Positions 33,292 through 43,911 of a DNA stretch of 64,000 nucleotides are shown here, in pieces. Under the pieces are notes generated by a model. That model made no database searches and was not told the origin of the DNA. It was given only the letters and a program-made list of their open reading frames with translations. Origin of the DNA: Sporothrix humicola (Eukaryota; Ascomycota; Sordariomycetes; Ophiostomatales; Ophiostomataceae); assembly GCA_021396245.1 (NCBI GenBank), contig WNYE01000029.1:356193-420192 (forward strand), read 5' to 3'. Positions within the stretch are counted from its first letter, which is position 1; every line of letters starts with the position of its first letter. The position numbers and the translations under genes are program-made.

Positions 33292-35984
33292 CTATGAATG
33301 ATCTTTCAGTTCGACGAGATCTCCCAGCTCTCCAAGGAAGGTCTCAACTCGGAGAAGCATGAGATTCGTCAGTCCCTTTGCACCTGCTGCACCGTTTATT
33401 GAGACCCTGCTTGCCCATCTCCAACGACGAATCCAGGCAAGCAGTTCCCGAAATTCGTCTGAAAATCCTGGCCATGAGTGGATTCCAGAATTAGAGTCCA
33501 TGCCACCTCCCTGTGTACGAACTGTGACGACATGCAGCAAGTAGACAATGAATGACCCGGCCATGGAGAAATTAGCACGGCTCCAGCCATGCCAGAAGGC
33601 ATTCCAGTGGTTGGGAGTCAGGGCCTCGACAAACTCGACAAATTCACGGACACAAAGCAACGCGCCCCGTGTGGCAGCTTTGTTTCGACCATAACTGGCT
33701 GTGTCGGTATAGGTGAATAGAGTTCCATCTTCAGGCTTCCGTTCCTGGTTATGTAGTGGTCGCAACAAGGCTCGGAACAGCATCATGTGCGTAACAATGT
33801 AGGACAGATGGAGTGATGCATTACCATCGAGGTGCTGCGGGAGGTGCTCAATATTGGTTGATGTTCGGTCACTACTTCCACCATCACTATGGTTGGTCCG
33901 TTGTTGCGTTTGGAGGTGAGGATCTGGCGCCAAGATACTGTTGATGGTAAACTGTGTTGAACTAATGCGGAATCGGAGGCAGTGTGGCAAAGCATCCCTC
34001 CACGATTGAAGACGACCATGAAGTGGCTTTCCAATTTCCATGGAGAGTTCCAGGTCGTGAGACGTCTTCTTGGTCGACTTTAAGGTATAGAAAGAGTGCT
34101 GGATATCGGCCAAGATGACAGTGAGGCCAACTAAGTGTAGTAAAAAGAGGGACTGCCGATTTTCTGAATTGACGGGAATACGTGAGCCCTCTTCGCAGTT
34201 CATAAAGAAAGTATCCGAGGTCGCCATATCCTGTTGCTTCAGAGGATCCACGTCGCTATCCTCATCATCTCCATAGCGCGAAAGGTGTCGAGGCATGCCG
34301 CGTGCGAGAGCTACCCACGTCTCTGTAGTCCACAGTGCCCACCATAAACGGCGACGAAGTCTGCGCTCCCATGCGGGAACTGATGCCCAGTTCGAAGGAT
34401 CACGGTGCAGTCCGAGTGTTTGGGCAACAGACACTGACGTTGACATGAGTGACCAGGAAAATGCAGTGTCGTGTAGGTACAGGTTGGTCGGTAGTCGTTG
34501 CTGCAACAAAAGACAGGATTGTAGCGTGCTCAGAGTGGGTGCGTGCAGCTCCTGTGAGATTCGATGCCAGCACAGACGATAGAGATGATCGCTGGATGGC
34601 GGTCGAAGCAGCAGTGCATACAGAGACCGATCATGGACAATGAAGGGCAGTGCCGCCGCACACATTGCGCTGAGAAGGGCGAGCGACAAAGTGCCATTGT
34701 CCGAGACTGTGGGTGGTGATGACGAGGACGACGATGATAGTAGCTCGGCTTTTGTTGGAATTTGTTGAGGAGACACAATGGGGAAATATGGATGAACAAA
34801 GCGGCCATAGAGTTGCAGGAGGCTCCATGTATTGTCCACATCGACCAATGCCCAAAATTCAGACCATGCTTTATTGAGAGAAGAACTTTCTGCTGCACCG
34901 TCTGCCTTGTCGAGAAGTGAGTGATCTGTGATCCCAAAGAAAACAGAATCTTGGTCATTGCCAGCACTCAGACATCTGTATTGCAGACCCCTGACAGAAG
35001 CCTTGACTAGACCGTCTGAATTGTATGGCTCTCGTTGCAGAAGAAGAGAGTCTGATACGCCGGTGGGCCCAATAAAGAAGCTGAACGCGCCTGAGAGTAT
35101 CTCGAGCGATCCCTTTGTTGTGAACTCTTCTTCTCCAGAAATGGTGTTTGAGGGTACTGTTGGCTCTTGCTGGTGTACAATTGGAGGTGATGCTGTGAGC
35201 TGGGATGTTATGCTTCTATCAGCTGACGTGCTCTTGACTGGGCTGTGCTCAGTTCTGCCGTGAGCTTGTAAAGAACTGTTTTGGTTGTCATGGGGGTCTC
35301 CAGGAATCATGTGACGCGGTGACTCGTATGTGTCCCAGGAAAAGTCAATAGGAAGCGAACTGACTTCATTGCTTATGGGTCCAGATAAGATGCGCATCAA
35401 TGTCTGTGGAGATTCGGCTGCCATGAATCCAGACGAAGCGATGTGGTGCCATGGTGGCATTGGAGTTCTCTCCATAGCTGTGCCATCATGACTTTGGTGG
35501 GGTACGTTATTCGATGAATCAATAGTCTCGGGTGTGTTTCCAGAGTTCAGGGAGAAGCAGGTGGCATCATCAAGCCAGAGAGGTCTGTATGTGTGACAAA
35601 CGCGAGGTTAGTAAACGCTACAAATTCAATACACTGTCGAACTATAATCAGGACATATGTGACAAACCGTTGGCCGATGGGAGAGAAGAGAGCCGGCTGT
35701 GATGGTGAAGATGGGCGCGGGGCTGGCCGCTTCTTCTTATCCGGCGCCTGCTTGAATGTACACGAAATTGCCTTGCCTAGGCACCGCTGGCAGGGCGGGC
35801 TGGATGGCATGTGACAGACGACTTTTCGTCGACGACAGGCATCGCATGGCCGGGCTTTTCGAGATTTGTAGAAACGGCCATGCGGAGGTGCGTCCTGGGC
35901 TGCTCTCTGGGGATGTTCTGCCTGTTCTCCGGCTTGTGTGCCGGAGCTTGACGCGGTGACTGTAAACGCGTCAGAAAGGTCCAT
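33292..35984 (-). CDS. Zn2Cys6 transcription factor, paralogue of the 4.1-kb regulator
   Basis: Predicted 869-residue DNA-binding regulator; minus-strand exons 35984..35668 and 35584..33292. Zinc-cluster cysteines are at about 47, 50, 57, 65, 68 and 75 in an RPCDACRRRKVVC context. The middle domain starts near residue 320 and contains RLRRRLWWALWTTETWVALARG, closely parallel in position and sequence to the regulator at 4.1 kb. I start at the ATG at 35984 (MDLSDAF); in-frame ATGs up to 36119 would add up to 45 residues that look non-conserved. It is followed (in the leftward sense) by the acyltransferase gene and preceded by the aldolase gene, and may control the 33-48 kb genes. Confidence 0.85.
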
Positions 35985-36352
35985 AGCTATTTGATGCATA
36001 AGTGGGTTGAAGCTGTCAAGTAACAGCTCATGCTGAAGAACAAATCGCGGCCAAGAGTGGGCGGTGCAATGCCGAATGAAAGACAAGTCAATGGTAAGAT
36101 TGACGACCCCGGCCGACATTACGGGGTCTGCCGAGCGATTTGATGAACTGGGCAGATAAGCACCGAGACAAATCTGACCAATCAGATAACACGGCTCGGC
36201 GGAGTTCGAGAGGGCGGATAGCGCCGACAGACCAACACTTTGCGGGGTATCACTATGGCGGTTGAATCATCGGTCAGACATTCGGTAAATACGGCAAATT
36301 ATTCAACAACATTATGAAATTTAGTATTATCATCTAGTCTACCAAGGGTAGT
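35985..36352. promoter_or_regulatory. Promoter of the 33-kb regulator
   Basis: Contains possible N-terminal extension codons of the leftward regulator, then its promoter, and the 3' end of the aldolase gene. No other feature recognised. Confidence 0.4.
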
Positions 36353-37667
36353 CTACTCGGGACTGGTCATCGATTTCTCGCGCTCCAGCAGCTCGTTGAG
36401 GAACTGGTGTGAGAACATTGGCTTGGCGTCTTCGTCTGTCATTGGCATCAATGGACGTCGAGGCAGCACACTGTATCCGAATTGTCGATTGAGCAGCTTC
36501 TTCATGCCGGGGATCTACAACTGTCAGACTCTGTTTGATATACCACGTAATGATATTAAAGTATTGTCGCAGGGCGAGGGGTGACTTACACCAACTTTGA
36601 GCTGGATACCGTCTGCCAGAGACACAAGATTTTGCAGCTCCTGTGCCAGCTTGTAACTGGCTGGGTCGTCAATCTTCTGGCATGCCTCCCACAGGCGTAC
36701 ACAGACACGTGGTGCCACGTTGGGCAGTCCGCTAATGGCTCCGGCCGAGCCAGACGAGATAGACGGCAGCAGAAAATCGATGAATCCGTCAATGACCTCG
36801 AACGGATAGGGACCAAAACTGCGTGGGTATGCCTCCTTGAAAGCCTTGCTGTGGACTTGTGCTGTTATGCGTGTCAATTTTCCCACGTTTGCACACGTCA
36901 GCTTGGCACCACAGACGTTAGGAGCTGCCCGCACAATATCAACGATGGTGTCGCTGTCCATGTCGATGCCGCCGGAGACAGCCGGGAAGTTGTAAATTAT
37001 TCTGAAAATGTTAGGCATGTTTGCAGATTATTTTACTCGGCGGGATGAACGTACACGGGAACTGGCGACTCGGCCGCAATATCGATGAAGAACTGTTTGA
37101 CGGCTGCCATGCCGTTGGCCACGAGACTACCCGCATAGTATCCCGGTGGAATGGCTAAAACAAAGGCTGCACCAGCTGCCGCGGCATCCTTGGCGAGTAG
37201 AATTGATTCTCTCGTGCTGTCCGCTCCGGCTCCCGCAATAACGGGAACAGAGTGCAAGCCGGCATCATCAAGAACGGAGCGTGCCGTTTCCACCAACTTT
37301 GACCGCTCTTGGCGGGCCTGTCAGGTGAAATGTATTAGTATCAACTATTATTCGACAGCATGATAGTATTAATAGGAAGACGGCATACCAAATGAACAGC
37401 TTCACCAGCTGTGCCAGACACAACAGGAATGGTTCCTGCCTTGGCCGTGACTGATTGTTGTCAGTATTGTCAGTGTTTTTTATGACAATTTGGTCCCGTG
37501 GTTTAGATACTCACAGAGCACATGTTTTTTGAATGCCTCATAATCTAGACATGTTAGAAAACTTGATATTTCTATTTGCCGTTTTCATGGTTCGACTACT
37601 CGCCAATATCTTCGTTTTCCTTGAAGAAGCACGGCAGAGGCGTGTAGATGCCGCGTGGCAGAGCCAT
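36353..37667 (-). CDS. DapA-family aldolase/lyase (possible N-terminal frameshift)
   Basis: Predicted 331-residue Schiff-base lyase of the dihydrodipicolinate synthase family. Minus-strand exons: 37667..37601, 37544..37515 (30 bp), 37450..37389, 37317..37055, 37001..36590, 36514..36353. Family marks: GTAGEAVHL, the tyrosine of IIYNFP and the Schiff-base lysine in VCGAKLTC. The product is more likely a 2-oxo-acid aldolase than lysine synthesis, since fungi make lysine another way. Oddity: exon 1 reads FFKKTKILA where the family wants an acidic stretch; the next frame reads ENEDI, so one base seems lost near 37620. The frame recovers if a GTAGTC donor at 37600 is used. The promoter has a GCGGCCAAC inverted repeat. 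Confidence 0.8.
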
Positions 37668-38384
37668 ATTTTCTTATTTGACGTTTGTCGACAGTGTTGA
37701 AGATAATGACCCGAATAGAGTTGAATATTGGTTGACTTTTGATTGCCCTACACTTTCATCTGTCCTTTGAACCTGAATAGTTCAAGCCTCTATCGTCATG
37801 TCCAATGCAATTGATGTGACCCAGTCTTGAGCCTCGGCGATGCAATTGCCCCTTTCGGTTTAGTGCCGAGCGGCCAACGATAAACAATAAAGTTGGCCGC
37901 CGCCTTCGGTGTTATCTCACATATCCACTCACATAACCAATTGTCATGGCCGTGCTTATGAGACGGCCGAAGTGTTGTGTGTTGGTCTGTGTACGAAAAA
38001 AATCTGGAGAAAAGAATTTGAAGTGCCATGGAAACGTGACTTTGTGAATTGCCATGTGCACAATACGCATTTTCCCGACAACGTGAATAACTGCCAGCCC
38101 TGTTACTTGACATCGGATATGATTCTGACGAGAAAATAGACATATATGGCAAAAGAACCGAAAAAAAGAAGAAGAAATGCAATAAAAAAAGAACAACAAT
38201 AATACTGCTAAGAGGATACTAATAATGGAACATTGTAAATTGCTAAATAATTGGAAATTATTGGCTCTTGTCTTCGTATCGCTATCAAAACATACTGAAA
38301 TGCTGCTCTGGAAGACCACCGAAGATGCTTCAAACTATCTAAAATATCCACCGGGAATGACACATGATCCCCGCCATCTACCAT
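37668..38384. promoter_or_regulatory. Promoter of aldolase gene with GCGGCCAAC palindrome
   Basis: About 205 bp upstream of the aldolase start, GCGGCCAAC at 37870-37878 is followed by its exact reverse complement GTTGGCCGC at 37892-37900, with a 13-bp AT-rich spacer. The same 9-mer recurs in the permease/dioxygenase promoter at 40.6-40.7 kb. The rest is AT-rich 3' region of the leftward permease gene, without a gene. Confidence 0.6.
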
Positions 38385-39967
38385 CTACGTCGTGTACTTG
38401 AAGGTCTCATTCTTGAGATCGGTAATGTCGAGCCAGTCACGGTCCTCCACAGACTGACTCTCCACCGTAGCAGCACGGCGGCGATTGTGGGCATGGCACA
38501 AAGCACCATAGGCCAGAATGGCCACCATGGCCACGGCGTAGCAAACAATCATGGCAACTGTGCCACCGGTGTAAGCCGGGGCCTGGTCGGCGCGGAACGT
38601 CTGGGGACCAATGATGTTACCCGTGGCCCAGGCAACGTAGAACCAGGCATAGAGCACAATCTTCTTCGTGTGGCCGGCGATGTTGGCCTGGTAGATGGAG
38701 ACGAGCGTGACATATGGAGCCCAGTATGTGTAGAGGATGTACAAACCCACGAGCTGTCCGGCAAGGTTGCTCCGGGGAAGGTTGTAGCACAAGAGTGCAC
38801 CGAGCAGGGGCAAGAGGATGGAAACAGCGACAAGGGGGGTGCGGTACCGACGCGTGGTTGCGGCCAAGTAAGACAGGGCAAGACCTGACAGCGTGCTCAT
38901 CGCACCGGGCGGCATGGCCAGAAGGGACGTCTGGAGAGGGCTGAAACCAAGGCCCGAGATGATGAGCGTGTTAAAGGTCGTGAGACCGCCGTTGGGAACC
39001 TGCAGAGCCACAATGGCGATCCAGATGAGCCATGTCTTGGGATCCATGATGGCCTCGACGATCTGCTCCTTCTTGATTTTCTTGGTCTCGACACCGGTGT
39101 TGTCCGAGGCCTTGCGCTGGATGATGATGTACTTTTCGCGCGTCGAGAAGCCCTTGGCCTCGTACGGGTTGCTGGGCAGGAACAAAAAGACAACGACGGA
39201 CCACACAGTCGTGAAAGCACCACAGAACAAGAAGATGACCTTCCACGTGGCGAACTCGCCCTTGTGGTAGCCGACGGCCCAGGCCAGGAATCCGTTGATG
39301 ATCGGTGCAATAACGTTGAGGATGATGCTGTTTCTCTTGGGCTGCTCCTCGGGACGGTACCACATGTTGACGACCAGAGTCACGGCGGGGATGAGAAGAG
39401 CCTCAAAACCACCGAGAAGGAAGCGGCAGACGAACAGACCAGCAAACGACGTGCAGCCGGCCATGGCCATCTCGAGGATGCCCCAGCACAGAACGTTGAG
39501 CGAGAAGAAGGTAACGACAGGCATGCGTTGGAGACAGTAGGCGGCCGGGCCCATAAACACGAGACCGCCGAAGAAGGGCGCCGAGCCGACCCAGGAATAC
39601 TGCGAGCCCGACAGGCCAAGGTCGCCCTTGATGTTGTAGATTGCCGCCGCCGAAATGGCCGTCTTGTCGAGGCCGGAGAGGGTAGCACAAACAAACAGCT
39701 ATGTCGTTAGTAAGGATTTGTGCCAAGGGATATTCGACGACGACTTACAATAGGAATCAGGCGCCAGTCAACCTTGCGCATGAGTTTCTTCTCCTCTTCC
39801 TTGGTCCACCCCTCAGATCCCATAGTGTCGGCATAGTCTGCCAGAATCTGGGCTGCAATGTCGACATCGTCTGCGTTGCCGGTCTTGACAGCTTTGACAG
39901 CAACTGCAGCATCGGTGGCTGGATTGACGGCCTCGACAGCCATCTTGGGCTCGTCAGTACCAGACAT
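38385..39967 (-). CDS. MFS permease, anion:cation symporter family
   Basis: Plasma-membrane organic-anion carrier of 510 residues; minus-strand exons 39967..39749 and 39698..38385. The start is the ATG giving MSGTDEPKMAVEA. A cytosolic N-terminus with EEEKKLMRKVDWRLIPI precedes the first span; LSGLDKTAISAA follows the intron, as expected for the ACS family, and the tail DITDLKNETFKYTT is the family's conserved end. About 12 hydrophobic spans are visible. It shares family, not close identity, with the permease at 11.9 kb. It faces the TauD-type dioxygenase across 1.07 kb that carries the element shared with the aldolase promoter, so it may import the substrate these enzymes use. Confidence 0.9.
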
Positions 39968-41034
39968 GTTGATTGCTCGATGGAATCTGGTTGACGTTGA
40001 AGGAAACAAAAATAAAAAGGGCACAAAAGGCACAAATTGTGAAGAATTGGGCTGTGACCTGTTTGAATTCATGGAGTCGAGACAACTCGATGTGACATGG
40101 GAGCAAGATATATGAATTGTATCCCAAGTTCAAGATAACAGTGCGGAGTAGTGAAGGAGGCGGGCCATGATAGCTCCATTTACATCCATATTTCAAGATC
40201 TACGGCTAGATAAGAGCCAATCAACTTAACGGCGTTTGATGTCGGGATGTCCTTTGCCGACATGACTAGGCTATAGATCCTGTGATTGATATGGAGAAGA
40301 TTGTATCTATCAAAGATTGGCCACTTCCCCATGTTTTTGCTTGAATTATGCTGCAGAAGATTGGCGTCGGTGTCAAAAGGCGGCATGGTATTTATCGCCG
40401 ACAGATAAACGGCCAGCTCTTGTTGGTCTGTTCGTTGTTTTTAGCTCCTGTCGCCGATAAAGACCGCCATGTGCATGTGGCGGACGCCAAAATCCGGGGA
40501 GGCGCTGTAAATATAGACGGTCCAGTGCCTGGAAAGCCCCGTAGGCGGCCAGGTCTAGGGGCTGTTAGCACTGGCCGCGGTGGAGTTCACAGGATCGCGG
40601 CGAACTTTGGCCAATGAAAACAGTTTACTGTTGAGGAGGTGCGGCCAACCTCGGTGCGGCCAGCATATCTGCACAAGGCTGTATCAAGAGCTGTAGATTG
40701 AAGCAATCCTTATTTACGTAGCTTGTGTCTAGTGTTGGCCGCATTGATGTGCCGAATGCAGTCGGTGGAGTTGCGGGCAACATTCTGTGGGGTTTCCAGA
40801 AGGCGTGCAGAGCGGGCATCTTGATCACCGATGCCAGGAAATCAAATCATCGCCGGCACAAAATAAATACACTTGTTCGTTGGCACATAAACAGCATAAT
40901 GCAGCCACAAAATATTCTATCTAATCAATTCAACTACGAAAAACAACACAGCCAACACAATCAATAAAATCAAGATCCCCAAGAAAGCAACAGACACTTC
41001 TCAAATTAACCCAAACAACCAACCACTGCCCACC
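39968..41034. promoter_or_regulatory. Divergent permease/dioxygenase promoter, CGGCC-rich elements
   Basis: Contains GCGGCCAAC at 40641-40649, a near copy GCGGCCAG at 40656-40663 and the reverse complement GTTGGCCGC at 40734-40742, plus further TGGCCGC and CGGCCAG sites near 40572 and 40410. GTGGAG near 40580 fits the CreA consensus. The 9-mer matches the inverted repeat upstream of the aldolase gene. No gene seen. Confidence 0.55.
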
Positions 41035-42224
41035 ATGATTGCCAAAACAGAGACATCAGACCTGCCGCCGCCGCTCTATCCGGACTACCTTCGTACGTTG
41101 CTTGCCTTGCCCACCAGACTTCAACGTTACTAACATCACAGCTCACTATGACCCTCTCGAGTCTGTTGAGATGGTTGGGCCGTTTGAGCATGACGAGCCC
41201 GGCTTAAGGGCTGACAAGAAATGTCCCAATCTGCTCAAGGGCGCCACCAGCATCAACGAGCTGAGCCCTCACTGCGGCACAGAAATTCTGGGTGTCCAGA
41301 TCTCCAAGTTGTCTGATGCAGCCCTGGATGAGATGGCCTATTTGTGTGCCGAGCGCGGCTGTCTTGTCTTCCGGAACCAGGACTTTGTCAACATTGGTTT
41401 CGAGGCGCAGAAGAAGATCGCATCACACTTTGGCCCTCTTCACAAGCACGGCTGGATGCCGCATCCCGAGAACGGCCCGGCCGAGTTTGTCATTGTCTAC
41501 GATTCCAAGGAGTAAGACACGCCCACTGACGTTAATTTTTATTCCATTGTTAACCCCTGCCTTTAGCGACCTCCGAATCCGCAAGTCGTGGTCGCGGAAG
41601 AGCCCAATCCAGTTCCACGTCGACCAGTCCCCGGAACTGCAGCCGCCCGGCATGACTTTCTTTGCCATGCTGGAATCGCCGCCTGGATCGGGCGGTGACA
41701 CGATTATCTCGAGCATGGAACGTGCCTTTGAGCGCCTCTCGCCGTCGTTCCGCAAACGTCTCGAGGGCCTGACCGCCATCCACACAACAGCCAATCCCAT
41801 TGCACGCGAGATCCGCGATAACGGCAACCTGGCCGTGCTTCGGCGCCCGATTACAAAGGCGGTTCATCCTGTCGTCACAGTCCACCCTGTGACGGGCCGG
41901 AAGTCATTGTTTGTTAACTCATCCTACACACAGCGCATCAGTGGCTGGGACGACGAGGAGTCGGACATGCTGCTGCGTTTCCTGTTCGACCACGTCATCC
42001 GTGGCCAGGACTTTGCCTGCCGCGTCCGCTACGAGCCGGGCACGATTGTCGTCTGGGACCAGCGCAATACGCAGCATTCACAGACGCTCGACTACGAGGC
42101 CGGCGGCCGTCGCCACGCCTTCCGCCTAACACCGCTGGCCAATGTTCCCATCCCCAGCAAGATTGACGAGGACGACGGCGAATGCGCAAAGGACACTGAG
42201 CGAGTGATGTTGAATCTGTGCTAA
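41035..42224 (+). CDS. TauD/TfdA-type 2-oxoglutarate dioxygenase
   Basis: Predicted 361-residue Fe(II)/2-oxoglutarate-dependent dioxygenase; exons 41035..41092, 41142..41511, 41567..42224. Substrate would be hydroxylated with loss of CO2 from 2-oxoglutarate, often to split off sulfite or an alkyl group. The facial triad is visible: HVD with His160 and Asp162, and the distal His in NTQHSQTLDY, followed by the co-substrate arginine region RRHAFRLTP. The N-terminal GTEILGVQISKLSD phrase is typical of fungal sulfonate/alpha-ketoglutarate dioxygenases. It is divergent from an ACS permease and followed in the same direction by an alpha/beta hydrolase. Taurine-like sulfonates are one option; the true substrate is open. 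Confidence 0.91.
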
Positions 42225-42924
42225 TTGGGTAGCTGGTGGTATTTATATAAACGGAGTTCAGTATTTGAATAAAGGGATTGAATAGCAAGACATATCATTT
42301 GACTTCTTAATTACAGAGAAGAATGCGGTGTTCCTTTGGGTCTGGTGCACCCTGTGTTGATTTTCTATTTCATGATGCTACGCTGCCTCACCTTTTATAA
42401 ATTACTGCGACACTCTGATGTCCCCCTGTGGCAGAACTGCACGGAATTGTGTCAGACAAGTCGAGAGCGGGTAAATAGCAGCAGATTATCTACTTTGTGC
42501 TTTGTCATATTCTACTAGCTATCTCAAGTCCTCTGGGTTCTCGGCATGATTTCTCGCCGCAGCATTTGCAGAGTACTACACCGGAGACAAAACAAATGGC
42601 TGTGCCAACGCGGGGTTAAATAATTTGCGGTGGCTTCAGGGCCAGGAACAGTCCCATTAGGTGTTTGTTGTCAGCGCTAATCCCTACCATCTGACATCGT
42701 GCTCCTGTAGGATCAAAGATGCGTCTGGAATCAAAGCTTAGCGCTAGAATAAGCAATGCGACTTCACCGCCACGGGATATCGTGAACGCAGCGCATTGGG
42801 CCAAGTACGAGATTCAGGACGTATATATTCGTGCTTCTCTTGGTGCTTCTTGTTGAAGCTGTCTTCTTTCCACCATAAGGCTGCGCAATATTCACCTCAT
42901 ACACAAAACCCCACCACATCCACC
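42225..42924. other. Intergenic region
   Basis: Dioxygenase 3' UTR (AATAAA-like at about 42268) and the promoter of the alpha/beta hydrolase. No gene seen. Confidence 0.45.
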
Positions 42925-43776
42925 ATGGCTTCCAAACCGATCATCGTCTTCGTGCCTGGCGCGTTCCACCGCCCCTCGTCGTGGAACGCCGTCGCAGGGC
43001 CGCTCCGCGAACAGGGCTACACGGTCTTGACGCCGGCCCTCACTGTCTGCGGCGATTTGGGATCGGCGACGCCCGAGTCGGCAGAATGGAAGGATCTGGC
43101 GGCCAAGGGTGTCCCTGCGGATGTCCAGGCCATTCGCGATGTTATGATCCCCCATCTTGATGCGGGCAACACGGCCATCCTTGTCGGCCACAGCTACGGC
43201 AGCATTCCCGCCAGTCTCGCCGTCGAGGGCCAGACCGTCGAAGAGCGTGCGGCGCGCGGCCTCAAGGGCGGCATCGCTGCATTTGTCGTCATCGCCGGCT
43301 TCGCCTATCCCGTTCGGGGCAAGAGCATCATGGGCGACGACAGCGAGCCGCCTGTCATGCCGTACCATATTCTGGATGTGAGTGACACCAGGTGTGTGAG
43401 CTGTTCTGTTTCTTGGCTGTTACTAATTCTGTCCCCCGTCATATAGAATGGCATTCTCCACCTGCAAAAAGACTGCGTTCCTCTGTGGTACAGTGACCTC
43501 TCGCCCGAGGCACAGGAGGCGGCCTGGGCCGACCTCGACAAGGCGCAGTCGCGGAAGAGCTTCCTAATTTTCCCGGAATTCATCGCGGCCGACATCAAGA
43601 TCCCCAAGACGTGGGTCTTGACGGAGGAGGACCAGGCTGTGCCTGCAGGGTATCAGACGGCATTCATCCAGGCCGGGCAGTTTGAGAATGTGGTCAAGAT
43701 TCCGACCGGTCATGCGCCGATGCTCAGCCAGCCCGAGAAGATTGTTGAGATTCTTACTCAAGTCGCGAGCTCATAA
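42925..43776 (+). CDS. Alpha/beta hydrolase (EstA-like)
   Basis: Predicted soluble serine hydrolase of 260 residues; exons 42925..43377 and 43447..43776. The fold marks are visible: strand and oxyanion loop IIVFVPGAFH, the nucleophile elbow GHSYG with Ser90, and a late histidine in PTGHAPML. A likely acidic partner lies in the WVLTEEDQAVP segment. No signal peptide, so probably cytosolic. The family includes small esterases and amide or ring-fission-product hydrolases. It lies 700 bp behind the dioxygenase in the same direction and convergent with the MFS gene at 43.9 kb; it may process the dioxygenase product, which is inference. Confidence 0.9.
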
Positions 43777-43911
43777 TCAGTGTGAGGGATGGGAAGTCAA
43801 CTACGCAACGGAGGCTTTCAGCAAGTCTGAGAGAATGAGAGGTGGCATAAGTTACTGTAGCATCTATTGGCTGAATTAAATACGTGAAATTCTGAATCGT
43901 ATCCAAGTCCA

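Noticed and set aside
37597..37606. GC-AG intron donor GCGAGT in the aldolase gene
   Set aside because: It fits only if one base is added to exon 1; with the sequence as given, the GTAGTC donor four bases downstream keeps the frame, so I used that and reported the conflict.
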